A stretch of 64,000 nt of DNA, taken from the NCBI RefSeq assembly GCF_016865525.2, contig NZ_CP075169.1, positions 5,642,337-5,706,336 on the forward strand, written 5' to 3'. Origin of the DNA: Sodalis ligni (GTDB taxonomy: Bacteria; Pseudomonadota; Gammaproteobacteria; Enterobacterales; Enterobacteriaceae). Position numbers and translations under genes: made by a program. Below are positions 30,571 through 42,164 of the stretch, piece after piece (the stretch's first letter is position 1; every line of letters begins with the position of its first letter). The notes beneath the pieces are model-generated. The model did no database searches. It was not told where the DNA came from and was given only the letters and a program-made list of their open reading frames with translations.

Positions 30571-31883
30571 GGCCCTGTACATGATTCTGTGTAAATGCCT
30601 TTCCTCAGAAGTGACCGTCCAGGCGGTCACCGAACTCGATAATAAAGCGGCTCATCGCCATACGCCAGTCCTTCAGCGGCATCGTCCATTTCTGTGATGC
30701 TGCCTGGATCGCCAGCCACACCACCTTTTTCACTGAGTCGTCTGTCGGGAACACCTTACGCTTTTTGATCGCGTGGCGGATTACGCTGTTCAGCGACTCG
30801 ATGGCGTTGGTCGTGTAGATCACCTTGCGGATGTCCGGTGGGTAGCCAAAGAACGTGGCAAGATTCGCCCAGTTTACCTGCCAGCTGCGGCTTATCTGCG
30901 GATAGCGGTTATCCCAGGCACTGGCGAACGCTTCCAGCGCTTGCAAGCCAGCCTCTTCCGTAGGCGCCTGATAGATGGCCTTCAGGTCCCGGGTGACGGC
31001 TTTGTAGTCCTTCCAGGAGACGAACCGCAGACTGTTGCGCACCATATGCACGATACACAGCTGGATACGCGCCTGCGGGTAGACCGCATTGATGGCGTCC
31101 GGGAAGCCTTTCAGACCGTCAACGCAGGCGATGAGAATATCGTTCAGACCGCGGTTTTCAGCTCCGTCAGCACGTTCAGCCAGAACTTTGCCCTTCATTT
31201 TCGGCCAGCCACATCCCCAGCAACTCTTTCTGCCCTTCGATATTGATGCCCAGGGCCAGGAACACGGTTTTGTTGATGACGCGGCTATCTTGCCGAACTT
31301 TAAGTACGATACAGTCAAGGTAAACAATGGGATAGACAGTATCCAGTGGCCGATTTTGCCATTCTACAACCTGCTCCATCACGGCATCAGTCACCTTCGA
31401 TACCAGCGCCGGCGAAACATCAGCGTCATACAATTCTTTAAACGCGGCGGCGATCTCGCGGGTGGTCATGCCTTTGGCGTACAACGACAGGATCTGGTTG
31501 TCCATGCCGGTGATCCGGGTCTGGTTTTTCTTCACCAATTGCGGTTCGAAGGACCCCTCTCGATCGCGCGGAGTACGCAGTTCCAGTGGCCCATCGCCGG
31601 TGGTTACTGTCTTAGCCGAGTAGCCGTTGCGGGCATTGGAGCCGGTCCTGGGCTGATTTTTATCGTAACCGAGGTGATGTGTCATTTCAGCGTTTAGAGC
31701 CGCCTCGACACTGATTTTTTTCAGTAAGCGATCAAACTGGTTGAGATCTTCCGGGGTTTTAAGATTTTTGGCCAATTCGTTAGCCAGAGCCTGCAACTGT
31801 TTTTCGTCCATAAATTAACCTGTTTTTGATGTTGGATAGAAGATATCAAAATCAGGCAATTACACAAATCTATGTACAGGCTC
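30571..31883 (-). mobile_element. IS256-family insertion sequence inside malF
   Basis: About 1313 bp. The ends are imperfect inverted repeats: GGCCCTGTACATGATTCTGT on the left and GAGCCTGTACATAGATTTGT on the right (read inward). They are flanked by an imperfect 8-bp direct repeat, GCGTGAAC at 30563-30570 and GCGTCACC at 31884-31891, 6 of 8 matching. The element carries one transposase gene, which is itself frameshifted, so the copy is not autonomous. Confidence 0.85.
30605..31811 (-). pseudogene. IS256-family transposase, two frameshifts
   Basis: Mutator-type transposase. The N-terminal part (MDEKQLQALANELAKNL to MWLAENEG) and the C-terminal part (from NRGLNDILIACVDGLKGFP to the end) lie in different frames. 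Between them, two single bases are missing about 35 bases apart: one from a G run near 31191 and one from an A run near 31155. The span of 1207 bases is two short of the 402-residue protein typical of the family. The DDE motifs VYLDCIVLKV, LIACVDGLKGF and TTNAIESLN are all recognisable. It is inactive unless rescued by recoding. Confidence 0.9.
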
Positions 31884-32069
31884 GCGTCACCATGGCAAAG
31901 AGATATTCGCCGCGGGCGTACATGGGGATCACCAGCCAGGCAATCAATAACGCCATGGCGGCCACCCATCCCCCTTTTACCCAGGGATGGTGCCACCAGC
32001 GTGTTTTTCTCCCGCCGGGCGGGGATGGATCGGTAACTGGCATAACCCCCTCCTTAAGCGGCGGAACGC

Positions 32070-32876
32070 CACGTTCGTTGCCCGTTCAATGACCGCGGGC
32101 CAATCGTGCCACGGTCTCCCTTTAACACGTTCGTTGCACGTCCGGTGATCGCGGGCCTACCGTGCCATGGGGCGCTCTGGCGGGCGGTAAAACCACGCCC
32201 GCTTCGACCCCATTGCCATGGTCTCCCTTTAACACGTTCGTTGCACGTCCGGTGATCGCGGGCCTACCGTGCCATGGGGCGCTCTGGCGGGCGGTAAAAC
32301 CACGCCCGCTTCGACCCCATTGCCACGGTCTCCCTTTAACACGTTCGTTGCACGTCCGGTGATCGCGGGCCTACCGTGCCATGGGGCGCTCTGGCGGGCG
32401 GTAAAACCACGCCCGCTTCGACCCCATTGCCACGGTCTCCCTTTAACACGTTCGTTGCACGTCCGGTGATCGCGGGCCTACCGTGCCATGGGGCGCTCTG
32501 GCGGGCGGTAAAACCACGCCCGCTTCGACCCCATTGCCACGGTCTCCCTTTAACACGTTCGTTGCACGTCCGGTGATCGCGGGCCTACCGTGCCATGGGG
32601 CGCTCTGGCGGGCGGTAAAACCACGCCCGCTTCGACCCCATTGCCACGGTCTCCCTTTAACACGTTCGTTGCACGTCCGGTGATCGCGGGGCCTAACGTG
32701 CCACGGTCTCTCTTTAACACGTTCGTTGTACGTCCGCTGATCGCGGGCCTACCGTGCCATGGGGCGCTCTGGCGGGCGGTAAAACCACGCCCGCTTCGAC
32801 CCCATTGCCACGGTCTCCCTTTAACACGTTCGTTGCACGTCCGGTGATCGCGGGCCTACCGTGCCATGGGCGCTTG
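32070..32876 (-). repeat. Array of the 107-bp structured repeat in the malE-malF gap
   Basis: Eight copies of the 48-base segment containing TTAACACGTTCGTTGCACG start near 32114, 32221, 32328, 32435, 32542, 32649, 32706 and 32813. Six copies of the intervening palindromic segment start near 32161, 32268, 32375, 32482, 32589 and 32753. The period is 107 bp. One unit at about 32690-32750 lacks the palindromic half and has a 57-bp step. Each full unit, read on the minus strand, folds as an outer stem (ACCGTG-CA-TGGGG with its complement) and an inner 7-bp stem GCGGGCG/CGCCCGC with a 9-base loop. The minus strand is the malE-malF sense strand. The array fills the 842-bp gap between the malE stop and malF start. 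Confidence 0.92.
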
Positions 32877-32885
32877 CATTCCTCG

Positions 32886-34079
32886 TTATTTGGTGATGCG
32901 GTCTTTTACTCCGTCCAAAGCTTCCTTAACCGTTTGTTTGCCGTTGATGGCATTGACCACCGCGCTGCGCTGGGCATACCAGAAGGCGCTCATCTGTGGG
33001 ATGTTCGGCATGATTTCGCCGTTTTGCGAATTCACCATAGTGGCGGCAATGCGCGGATCCTTGGCCAGTTCGGCCTGGTAGCTTTTCAGCGCCACGGCAC
33101 CCAGCGGTTTGTCTTTATTCATGGTGCTCAGGCCGTCGCGGGTCAGCAGGTAGTTCTCCAGGAATTCCTTGGCCAGCTCTTTGTTGGGGCTGGCGGCGTT
33201 GATACCGGCGCTCAATACCCCGACAAAGGGTTTGGAAGGCTTGCCTTTGAAGGTCGGCAGTACCGCGACGCCGTAATGCATGCCGCTTTTTTCCATATTG
33301 CCCCAGGCCCAGGGACCGTCGATGGTCATAGCGGTTTCACCTTTGTTAAAGGCGGCTTCGGAAACGGCATAGTCGGTATCGGCGCTGATATGTTTGTTCT
33401 TGATAAGGTCAATGATGAACTGCAACCCGGCCACGGACCCGGCGTTGTTGACCCCAACGTCCTTGATATTGTATCCGCCGTTCTCCGCTTTGAAGGCGTA
33501 TCCGCCGGCGGCGGCAATAATCGGCCAGGTGAAGTAGGGTTCCTGCAGGTTCCACATAATGGCGCTTTTGCCTTTGGCGCGCAGCTTGGTATCCAACGCC
33601 GGGATTTCTTCCCAGGTCTTTGGCGGCGCGGAAAGAAGATCTTTATTGTAAATCAGCGAGAGGGATTCCACTGCGATGGGATAGCCGATCAGTTTGCCAT
33701 TGAAACGCACCGCATCCCAGGTAAAGGGGAAAAACTTGTCCTGGAAGGCTTTATCCGGCGTCACTTCCGCCAGCAGGCCTGACTGGGCGTAGCCGCCAAA
33801 GCGATCGTGGGCCCACAGAACGATATCCGGCCCGTCACCGGTGGCCGCCACCTGCGGGTATTTTTCCTCCAGCTTATCCGGGTGCTCCACGCTGACCTTA
33901 ATGCCGGTATCCTGTTCAAATTTCTTGCCGACCTCAGCCAGGCCGTTGTAGCTCTTGTCGCCGTTGATCCAGATAAGCAGCCGGCCCTCTTCTATTTTGG
34001 CGAAAGCCGAACCGCACAGCATGGCCGAGGTTAACGAGGAGAGAGCCAGGATACGTAAAGCGGATGTCATTATGGTCAT
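32886..34079 (-). CDS. malE: Maltose/maltodextrin periplasmic binding protein MalE
   Basis: 397 residues from ATG 34079, which follows AGGACGGA and gives a normal signal peptide ([24 protein letters not shown]). The mature protein starts [24 protein letters not shown] as in E. coli MalE, and the C terminus ends [11 protein letters not shown]. It binds maltodextrins in the periplasm and hands them to MalFGK2. It appears intact while both permease genes are broken. It is divergent from malK across a 400-bp control region. Confidence 0.93.
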   Translation of the reverse strand: MTIMTSALRILALSSLTSAMLCGSAFAKIEEGRLLIWINGDKSYNGLAEVGKKFEQDTGIKVSVEHPDKLEEKYPQVAATGDGPDIVLWAHDRFGGYAQSGLLAEVTPDKAFQDKFFPFTWDAVRFNGKLIGYPIAVESLSLIYNKDLLSAPPKTWEEIPALDTKLRAKGKSAIMWNLQEPYFTWPIIAAAGGYAFKAENGGYNIKDVGVNNAGSVAGLQFIIDLIKNKHISADTDYAVSEAAFNKGETAMTIDGPWAWGNMEKSGMHYGVAVLPTFKGKPSKPFVGVLSAGINAASPNKELAKEFLENYLLTRDGLSTMNKDKPLGAVALKSYQAELAKDPRIAATMVNSQNGEIMPNIPQMSAFWYAQRSAVVNAINGKQTVKEALDGVKDRITK

Positions 34080-34173
34080 AATATTCCGTCCTTTACAGAG
34101 TAAGCGGGGGTACCGGCGAGAGAGGATCGCCATGCAATTCCACATCGGACATACTGAGCAAAACCATTTACCC

Positions 34174-34183
34174 CCTCATCCTC
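34174..34183 (-). promoter_or_regulatory. MalT-box candidate in the malE-malK control region
   Basis: On the minus strand GAGGATGAGG matches the MalT box GGGGAKGAGG at 9 of 10. A weaker match (AAGGATGAAA, minus strand, near 34338-34347) lies closer to malK. A CRP-like site TGTGA-N6-TAACA is at 34212-34227 between them. This layout resembles the E. coli malEp-malKp region, where MalT and CRP act together. Confidence 0.6.
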
Positions 34184-34211
34184 CCCCGCCCTACGCCCTG
34201 AACGGTCCGAA

Positions 34212-34227
34212 TGTGACCGCTATAACA
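34212..34227. promoter_or_regulatory. CRP-site candidate
   Basis: TGTGACCGCTATAACA fits TGTGA-N6-TCACA at 9 of 10 key bases. It sits between the divergent malE and malK genes, where cyclic-AMP control is expected. Confidence 0.45.
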
Positions 34228-34483
34228 GCGATGGGAAATATGCGGTCCATGCCACATAAAACCCGCTGAAATTTTGCCGCTGCTATCACGCTTTATCTGG
34301 CGGCGTCAGGCTAAGCGCGGCAATCAGCGTTTTCTTTTCATCCTTAAGCCTCCCCCTAGAAAAAAACCTGCCCGGATGATTTCCCCTCTTGGCATTTAAC
34401 TCACACTTGCCGTCACTTGCCGTCAGTCCGCCCCTCTGATACCGACGGATGGCGCGTAGAAAGGCATCACAAAGGAAGCGCAA

Positions 34484-35617
34484 ATGTCGAGCGTTACATT
34501 GCGGAATATCTGCAAAAGCTACGGTGAAAATGTGATTTCCAGCAATATCTCTTTGGATATCGGCGAGGGGGAGTTTGTGGTATTTGTCGGGCCGTCGGGC
34601 TGCGGGAAATCCACATTACTGCGGATGATTGCCGGGCTTGAGGACATTACTTCCGGCGAACTGAAAATCAACGATCGCCGGATGAATGAGGTGCCGCCCG
34701 CTCAGCGCGGGGTCGGGATGGTCTTCCAATCCTATGCGCTTTATCCGCATCTGTCGGTGGCGGGGAATATGTCGTTCGGCCTGCGGCTGGCCGGGGTTAA
34801 GAAGGCTGAAATCGAAAAACGCGTCGGTCAGGTAGCGGACATTCTCCAGCTCGGTCATTTGCTGAGCCGCCGCCCAAAGGCGCTGTCAGGGGGTCAACGC
34901 CAGCGGGTGGCTATCGGCCGAACCCTGGTGGCCGAGCCGCAGGTTTTTTTACTGGACGAACCCTTGTCCAATCTGGACGCCGCGCTGCGGGTGCAAATGC
35001 GTATTGAGATTTCCCGGCTCCATAAGCGCCTGCAACGCACGATGATTTACGTCACTCACGATCAGACTGAAGCCATGACGCTGGCGGACAAGATCGTCGT
35101 GTTGGATGCCGGCCGCGTGGCGCAGGTGGGGAAACCGCTGGAGCTGTACCACTACCCGGCAAACCGCTTTGTCGCCGGGTTCATCGGTTCGCCAAAGATG
35201 AACTTCCTACCGGTGAAGGTGACGACAACGTCCATCGACCAGGTGCAGGTCGAACTGCCGAACCGACAGCGGATCTGGCTGCCGGTTGACAGCAGCGGCG
35301 TGCAGACCGGCAGCAATATGTCCCTCGGCATCCGTCCGGAACATTTGCTGCCAAGCGACATCGCCGACGTCACCCTCAGTGGGGTGGTGCAGTTGGTAGA
35401 ACAGCTCGGCCGAGAAACACAGATACATATTCAAATTCCGGCTCTGCGTCAAAACCTGGTGTACCGCCAGAACGACGTGGTGTTGGTTGAGGAGAGTGCC
35501 CCTTACGCCATCGGCCTGCCGCCGCAGCGCTGCCATCTATTCCGTGAGGATGGCACCGCCTGTCGCCGGCTACACCGTGAGCCGGGTGTTGAAGTACACC
35601 AGCAAAATAAGCAATGA
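34484..35617 (+). CDS. malK: Maltose ABC transporter ATPase MalK
   Basis: 377 residues (E. coli 371). Walker [10 protein letters not shown] is at about residues 36-44, with Q-loop [11 protein letters not shown], signature LSGGQRQRV, Walker [13 protein letters not shown] and H-loop VTHDQTEAM. It keeps the full C-terminal regulatory domain ([11 protein letters not shown]...[13 protein letters not shown]) that binds MalT and EIIA-Glc. It powers MalFG, which are both disrupted here. A six-residue tail VHQQNK follows the usual EPGV end. lamB follows after 19 bp. Confidence 0.94.
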   Translation: MSSVTLRNICKSYGENVISSNISLDIGEGEFVVFVGPSGCGKSTLLRMIAGLEDITSGELKINDRRMNEVPPAQRGVGMVFQSYALYPHLSVAGNMSFGLRLAGVKKAEIEKRVGQVADILQLGHLLSRRPKALSGGQRQRVAIGRTLVAEPQVFLLDEPLSNLDAALRVQMRIEISRLHKRLQRTMIYVTHDQTEAMTLADKIVVLDAGRVAQVGKPLELYHYPANRFVAGFIGSPKMNFLPVKVTTTSIDQVQVELPNRQRIWLPVDSSGVQTGSNMSLGIRPEHLLPSDIADVTLSGVVQLVEQLGRETQIHIQIPALRQNLVYRQNDVVLVEESAPYAIGLPPQRCHLFREDGTACRRLHREPGVEVHQQNKQ

Positions 35618-35633
35618 AAATAATAGGAGATAA

Positions 35634-36944
<1,311 letters not shown>

Positions 36945-36994
36945 ACACCCCGTCCGCGCGGGCATCTGATGCCCGCCGGTACGCATAATACCTT

Positions 36995-37028
36995 GGCCCG
37001 TATTCGTCTTGCCTGAGGAATACGGGCC
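36995..37028. other. Intercistronic hairpin between lamB and malM
   Basis: GGCCCGTATTC (36995-37005) pairs perfectly with GAATACGGGCC (37018-37028) around a 12-base loop, without a T run. It may stabilise the lamB message or attenuate malM transcription, as REP elements do at this place in E. coli. Confidence 0.6.
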
Positions 37029-37051
37029 GTGATTTTCCGAGGATAAAAAAA

Positions 37052-37981
37052 ATGAAAAAACATCTTCTGGCCCTCTGCCTGTTTCCGGCCCTGAGCCTGT
37101 CATCCCTACCGTCATTTTCCGCCGAGCCGTTCTCCGGCCCGCAGGATGTATCCGTCGCGCCCGCCGTTTCCGTGGCCAAGCTGCAAAGCCTGCCATGGCA
37201 GCCGCTGATGCCGCCGACGGCGCGTGAATTCGCGCTTGACGCCTCCGCTCCCGGTATCAATCAGGGCGACATGACCGGACCGGCGGTCGCGTTAACGCTG
37301 CCCGCCAATCCGCTGGAAATTACCCTCGCAAGCGTAATCAAACATGAAAGCGTATATGCTCCCAACGTCCTGGTGCTGGATGAGCAGATGCATCCGGCGG
37401 CTTTTTTCCCCAGCAGTTACTTCCCCTATCAAAAACCGGGCATAGCCTCGTCGAACCGGCTGGAAGGCACCCTGAAATTGACGCCGGTATTGGGGCAAAA
37501 ACAGATCTTTCTGCTGATTTACACCACCCGCCAGGATCTCACGGGACGCACTAAAATGATCAATCCGGCCAAACTCTATGCCGAAGGCGTCGGCAACGCC
37601 ATTCCGGATGTGCCGGATCCCTACGCCCGCCACAGCGCGAACGGCACCGTTGAGGTAAAGGTCCGCTCTGAACAAAACAGCGGCAATATCATGATCGGCC
37701 AGATCTTCTCCTCACGGGAATCGCAGCCGGTGGTAGTGGGCAGCACGGCGCCCGCCGTCAATACCCCGGCGACGCCCGCTGCGGCGGCTGCTCCCGTCGT
37801 ACCGGCGGCCCCCGCAGCGCCGATGCTGAACGACACCGAAAGCTATTTTAACCGGGCCATCAAACAGGCGGTGCACGACGGCAATATCGACAAGGCGCTG
37901 AAACTGCTCAATGAAGCAGAGCGTCTGGGCTCGACGTCGGCACGGCAAACATTTATCAGCAGTGTAAAAGGCAAGGGATGA
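37052..37981 (+). CDS. malM: Maltose operon periplasmic protein MalM
   Basis: 309 residues, with signal peptide (about 1-24) and the MalM domain with LQSLPWQPLMPPTAREFAL near the N terminus. It also has a low-complexity Ala/Pro-rich linker (about residues 228-260) before a C-terminal helical segment (YFNRAIKQAVHDGNIDKALKLL). It is the last gene of malK-lamB-malM. The precise function of MalM is not settled. A UUCG-loop terminator follows at 38018. Confidence 0.9.
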   Translation: MKKHLLALCLFPALSLSSLPSFSAEPFSGPQDVSVAPAVSVAKLQSLPWQPLMPPTAREFALDASAPGINQGDMTGPAVALTLPANPLEITLASVIKHESVYAPNVLVLDEQMHPAAFFPSSYFPYQKPGIASSNRLEGTLKLTPVLGQKQIFLLIYTTRQDLTGRTKMINPAKLYAEGVGNAIPDVPDPYARHSANGTVEVKVRSEQNSGNIMIGQIFSSRESQPVVVGSTAPAVNTPATPAAAAAPVVPAAPAAPMLNDTESYFNRAIKQAVHDGNIDKALKLLNEAERLGSTSARQTFISSVKGKG

Positions 37982-38017
37982 GATTATCCCTATACTGCTG
38001 ATATTTGGCAGATTATT

Positions 38018-38042
38018 GGTGCGCTTCGGCGCACCTCTTTTA
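38018..38042 (+). terminator. Intrinsic terminator after malM
   Basis: GGTGCGC-TTCG-GCGCACC, a perfect 7-bp stem closed by a UUCG tetraloop and followed by TCTTTT. Confidence 0.9.
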
Positions 38043-38387
38043 TCGGCTGCGGCATAACCGCTTGCTCTGCCTACCTGAATACCTGCTAAATCCAGCGCGA
38101 AAAACGCCACCTTGCCGCCGGTACACGTTCCCCTTCCCCTGAGCAGCGCACACCTGTCGTCAATGATTGTCCTGATGAGACCGGCAGCCCTATTCTGTCG
38201 ACAAAAACCGCCGCCGGACGGTGGCTTACCTCATGCTGAAGAGCCTGATAATGAACAGATCATCTAGACGCGGGTCGATAATGCCCTCCGGAGCCGAAAT
38301 CAATAACGCCGGTCAGCTATGACTGCCCGTCACTATGCAACACCATTCCCAGGCAAAATTGCCTTGATAAGCTCGAATAATCCTCTC

Positions 38388-38423
38388 GTCCCCCGTCCAC
38401 TTTGCCGGTAGGGGGACTTTTTT
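38388..38423 (+). terminator. Orphan plus-strand intrinsic terminator
   Basis: GTCCCCC (38388-38394) pairs with GGGGGAC (38411-38417), directly followed by six T residues. It points the same way as malM but lies 350 bp after the malM terminator, with no gene between them. A small RNA or short transcript starting in 38045-38380 is possible. The rest of the 37982-38442 gap holds nothing I recognise. Confidence 0.65.
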
Positions 38424-38442
38424 GCGAACTGTTTATACCAAT

Positions 38443-40508
<2,066 letters not shown>

Positions 40509-41828
40509 ATGATTAGCTTTGCGCTGCGTAATATATTATGGTTGATTATATATCTCTTCTTTATATTAGCTCCGCTATTTGTTTTATTATTCGGTTCGCT
40601 GCCTCCCGCCAGAAGCTTCTGGACCGAGCTATCCATTGCCCTGGGCTATTCCGGGCTGGCGATAATGGGGCTGCAGTTCGGCCTGACATCTCGATTTCGC
40701 TGGGTAACCAAACCCTGGGGCGAGGATGTTATCTATCATTTCCATCGAAGAATATCATTCATCGCCCTGGGCCTGGTGTTGGCCCACCCGCTGATTCTGT
40801 TTGTTATCCGGCCGGAACTGCTGGCACTACTCAATTTTATCGCGGCGCCATGGCGCGCCAGATTGGCGGCGATTTCCACTTATTCACTGATTGCCCTTAT
40901 CATTATGGCGCTGTGGCGGGTGAAATTGAAGTTAAGCTACGAAGTCTGGCATCTGACCCACATCATTCTGGCGGCGGCGGCGGTAGCGGCGGGGATTTTG
41001 CATATGGTGGCCTGGGGCGTCTATCTGGTGGACCCGGTAAAAAAGGCGCTATGGTGCGCACTGGCGCTGTTTTGGCTCACGCTCCTGCCCTACGTCCGTA
41101 TAGTGAAACCGTTGTTTATGCTGCGCCGGCCCTACCGGGTGGCACAGGTTAAGGTCGAACGCGGCGATACGACGACGCTTGTGATGAAACCCGAGGGTCA
41201 CCAGGGGTTCCGGTTTACGCCGGGACAGTTCGGCTGGCTGACGCTTTGGGGCAGTCCGTTTCAAATCACCGGCCATCCGTTCTCTTTTTCCTCCAGCGCA
41301 GAGGCGAGCGACGGCAGCGTCGAAATGTCGATCCGCAAACTGGGGGATTTTACCGCCAATGTCAGCCGGGTTGCCGTGGGACAGCGGGTCTATATCGACG
41401 GTCCCTACGGAGCCTTCACCATTGGCAACCCGGCGGATATGCATGTACTTATCGCCGGCGGGGTCGGTATTACGCCCATGATGAGCATCCTGCGCACCTT
41501 AGCCGATCGCGGCGACAAACGGCCGGTGGTCTTGATCTACGGCAGCAAGGATTGGGAATCCATCACCTTTCGCGAAGAGCTGGATGCCCTGCAGGCGCGG
41601 CTCGATCTGAAGCTGGTATACGTCCTGACCCGCCCCCACGAGGGCTGGACCGGTGAAGTAGGCTATATCGACGCTGGGCTGTTCAAACGTCATTTGCCGC
41701 CGCCCTTTGATATGCATGAATATTTTATCTGCGGCCCCCATATGATGATGGATGCCATTGAACAGACGCTGGCACAGATGCACGTGCCGATGTCCAAATA
41801 CCATACCGAACGCTATAACTTCGCTTGA
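40509..41828 (+). CDS. Ferric-reductase-like flavoprotein (transmembrane plus FAD/NAD(P)-binding domains)
   Basis: 439 residues from ATG 40509, which follows an AGGGAG site. The N-terminal half has six hydrophobic helices of the ferric-reductase-like membrane domain, with haem-ligand-type histidines (YHFHRRISF, LAHPLIL, EVWHLTHIILA, ILHMVAWG). The C-terminal half is a ferredoxin-NADP reductase unit with the FAD motif GHPFSFSS, phosphate loop GPYG, NAD motif IAGGVGITPMMS and the C-terminal YFICGPHMMM. It probably moves electrons from cytoplasmic NAD(P)H across the inner membrane, and the acceptor is unknown. A 31-residue membrane peptide follows directly. Confidence 0.82.
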   Translation: MISFALRNILWLIIYLFFILAPLFVLLFGSLPPARSFWTELSIALGYSGLAIMGLQFGLTSRFRWVTKPWGEDVIYHFHRRISFIALGLVLAHPLILFVIRPELLALLNFIAAPWRARLAAISTYSLIALIIMALWRVKLKLSYEVWHLTHIILAAAAVAAGILHMVAWGVYLVDPVKKALWCALALFWLTLLPYVRIVKPLFMLRRPYRVAQVKVERGDTTTLVMKPEGHQGFRFTPGQFGWLTLWGSPFQITGHPFSFSSSAEASDGSVEMSIRKLGDFTANVSRVAVGQRVYIDGPYGAFTIGNPADMHVLIAGGVGITPMMSILRTLADRGDKRPVVLIYGSKDWESITFREELDALQARLDLKLVYVLTRPHEGWTGEVGYIDAGLFKRHLPPPFDMHEYFICGPHMMMDAIEQTLAQMHVPMSKYHTERYNFA

Positions 41829-41840
41829 GGAGAATGGGTT

Positions 41841-41936
41841 ATGCAACGACTTTTTGCCGAACGGCTGGCCCTGGCCACCGGGATTGTTATCGTGGCGCTG
41901 TCCCTGCTTTTTGCTTATCTGCGGGTATATGGCTGA
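41841..41936 (+). CDS. 31-residue single-span membrane peptide
   Basis: ATG with a GAGGAGAATGG ribosome site starts 12 bases after the flavoprotein stop. The peptide has a basic/acidic start (MQRLFAER), a hydrophobic helix of about 18 residues (LALATGIVIVALSLLFAY) and a short LRVYG tail. Size, spacing and composition suggest a small accessory subunit of the membrane flavoprotein, comparable in kind to the tiny subunits of cytochrome oxidases. I know of no named family for it. Confidence 0.6.
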   Translation: MQRLFAERLALATGIVIVALSLLFAYLRVYG

Positions 41937-41947
41937 AAATATTCAAC

Positions 41948-42151
41948 GGCCCGGCGGTCAGCCGGGCTGAGCTTCTTGACAAAGTGTCCGGTCGAGGCAG
42001 GATGCTAGATCGTAAACACGCCGTGAACCCTTCCCTGGGGGCTCGATCCGCGCCATCCCTGGCGCGGACGGTTTACTCTTCCAGCATCCTGCCCCTCCCT
42101 CTCAGCTCCGAATACGTTTGTCACAGTCTGAGCCCGGCGGCCAGCCGGGCT
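41948..42151 (+). repeat. Structured MITE-like dispersed element flanked by duplicated hairpins
   Basis: The core, 41968-42130, has nested inverted repeats. GGCAGGATGCT (41996-42006) pairs with AGCATCCTGCC (42083-42093), GTAAAC with GTTTAC inside it, and CCGCGCCA with TGGCGCGG at the tip (about 42049-42068). The ends carry TTGACAAA and TTTGTCA in opposite orientation. On each side stands an almost identical GCCCGGCGGYCAGCCGGGCT hairpin. A 59-bp piece of the element recurs at 6731-6791. No coding frame is present. Confidence 0.65.
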
Positions 42152-42164
42152 TGACTGCCGTGCC

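Larger units (their letters stand above)
29151..32043 (-). pseudogene. malF: Maltose ABC transporter permease MalF, interrupted by an IS256-family element
   Basis: The gene starts at ATG 32043 behind a strong AAGGAGGGGG site and encodes the first helix (WVAAMALLIAWLVIPMYARGEYLFAMVT). It is then cut by the insertion sequence at 30571-31883. The remainder resumes at 30570 with TLILTGTGVYLFTNRRAYAWRYVYPG and reads without further damage to KASKMKFD at 29151, including the EAA loop YEASAMDGAGPFQNFFLITLPLL. No single product can cover both parts. A 468-residue fragment lacking the first helix could be made from an internal start, but function is unlikely. malG starts 12 bp downstream. Confidence 0.92.

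Noticed and set aside
32162..32847. Six overlapping 66-85 codon frames, each starting in a repeat unit
   Set aside because: They are translations of the 107-bp repeat, identical because the DNA is, with no ribosome site and no family match.
32070..32876. CRISPR array
   Set aside because: The units are identical along their whole 107-bp length, so there are no unique spacers, and no cas genes are near.
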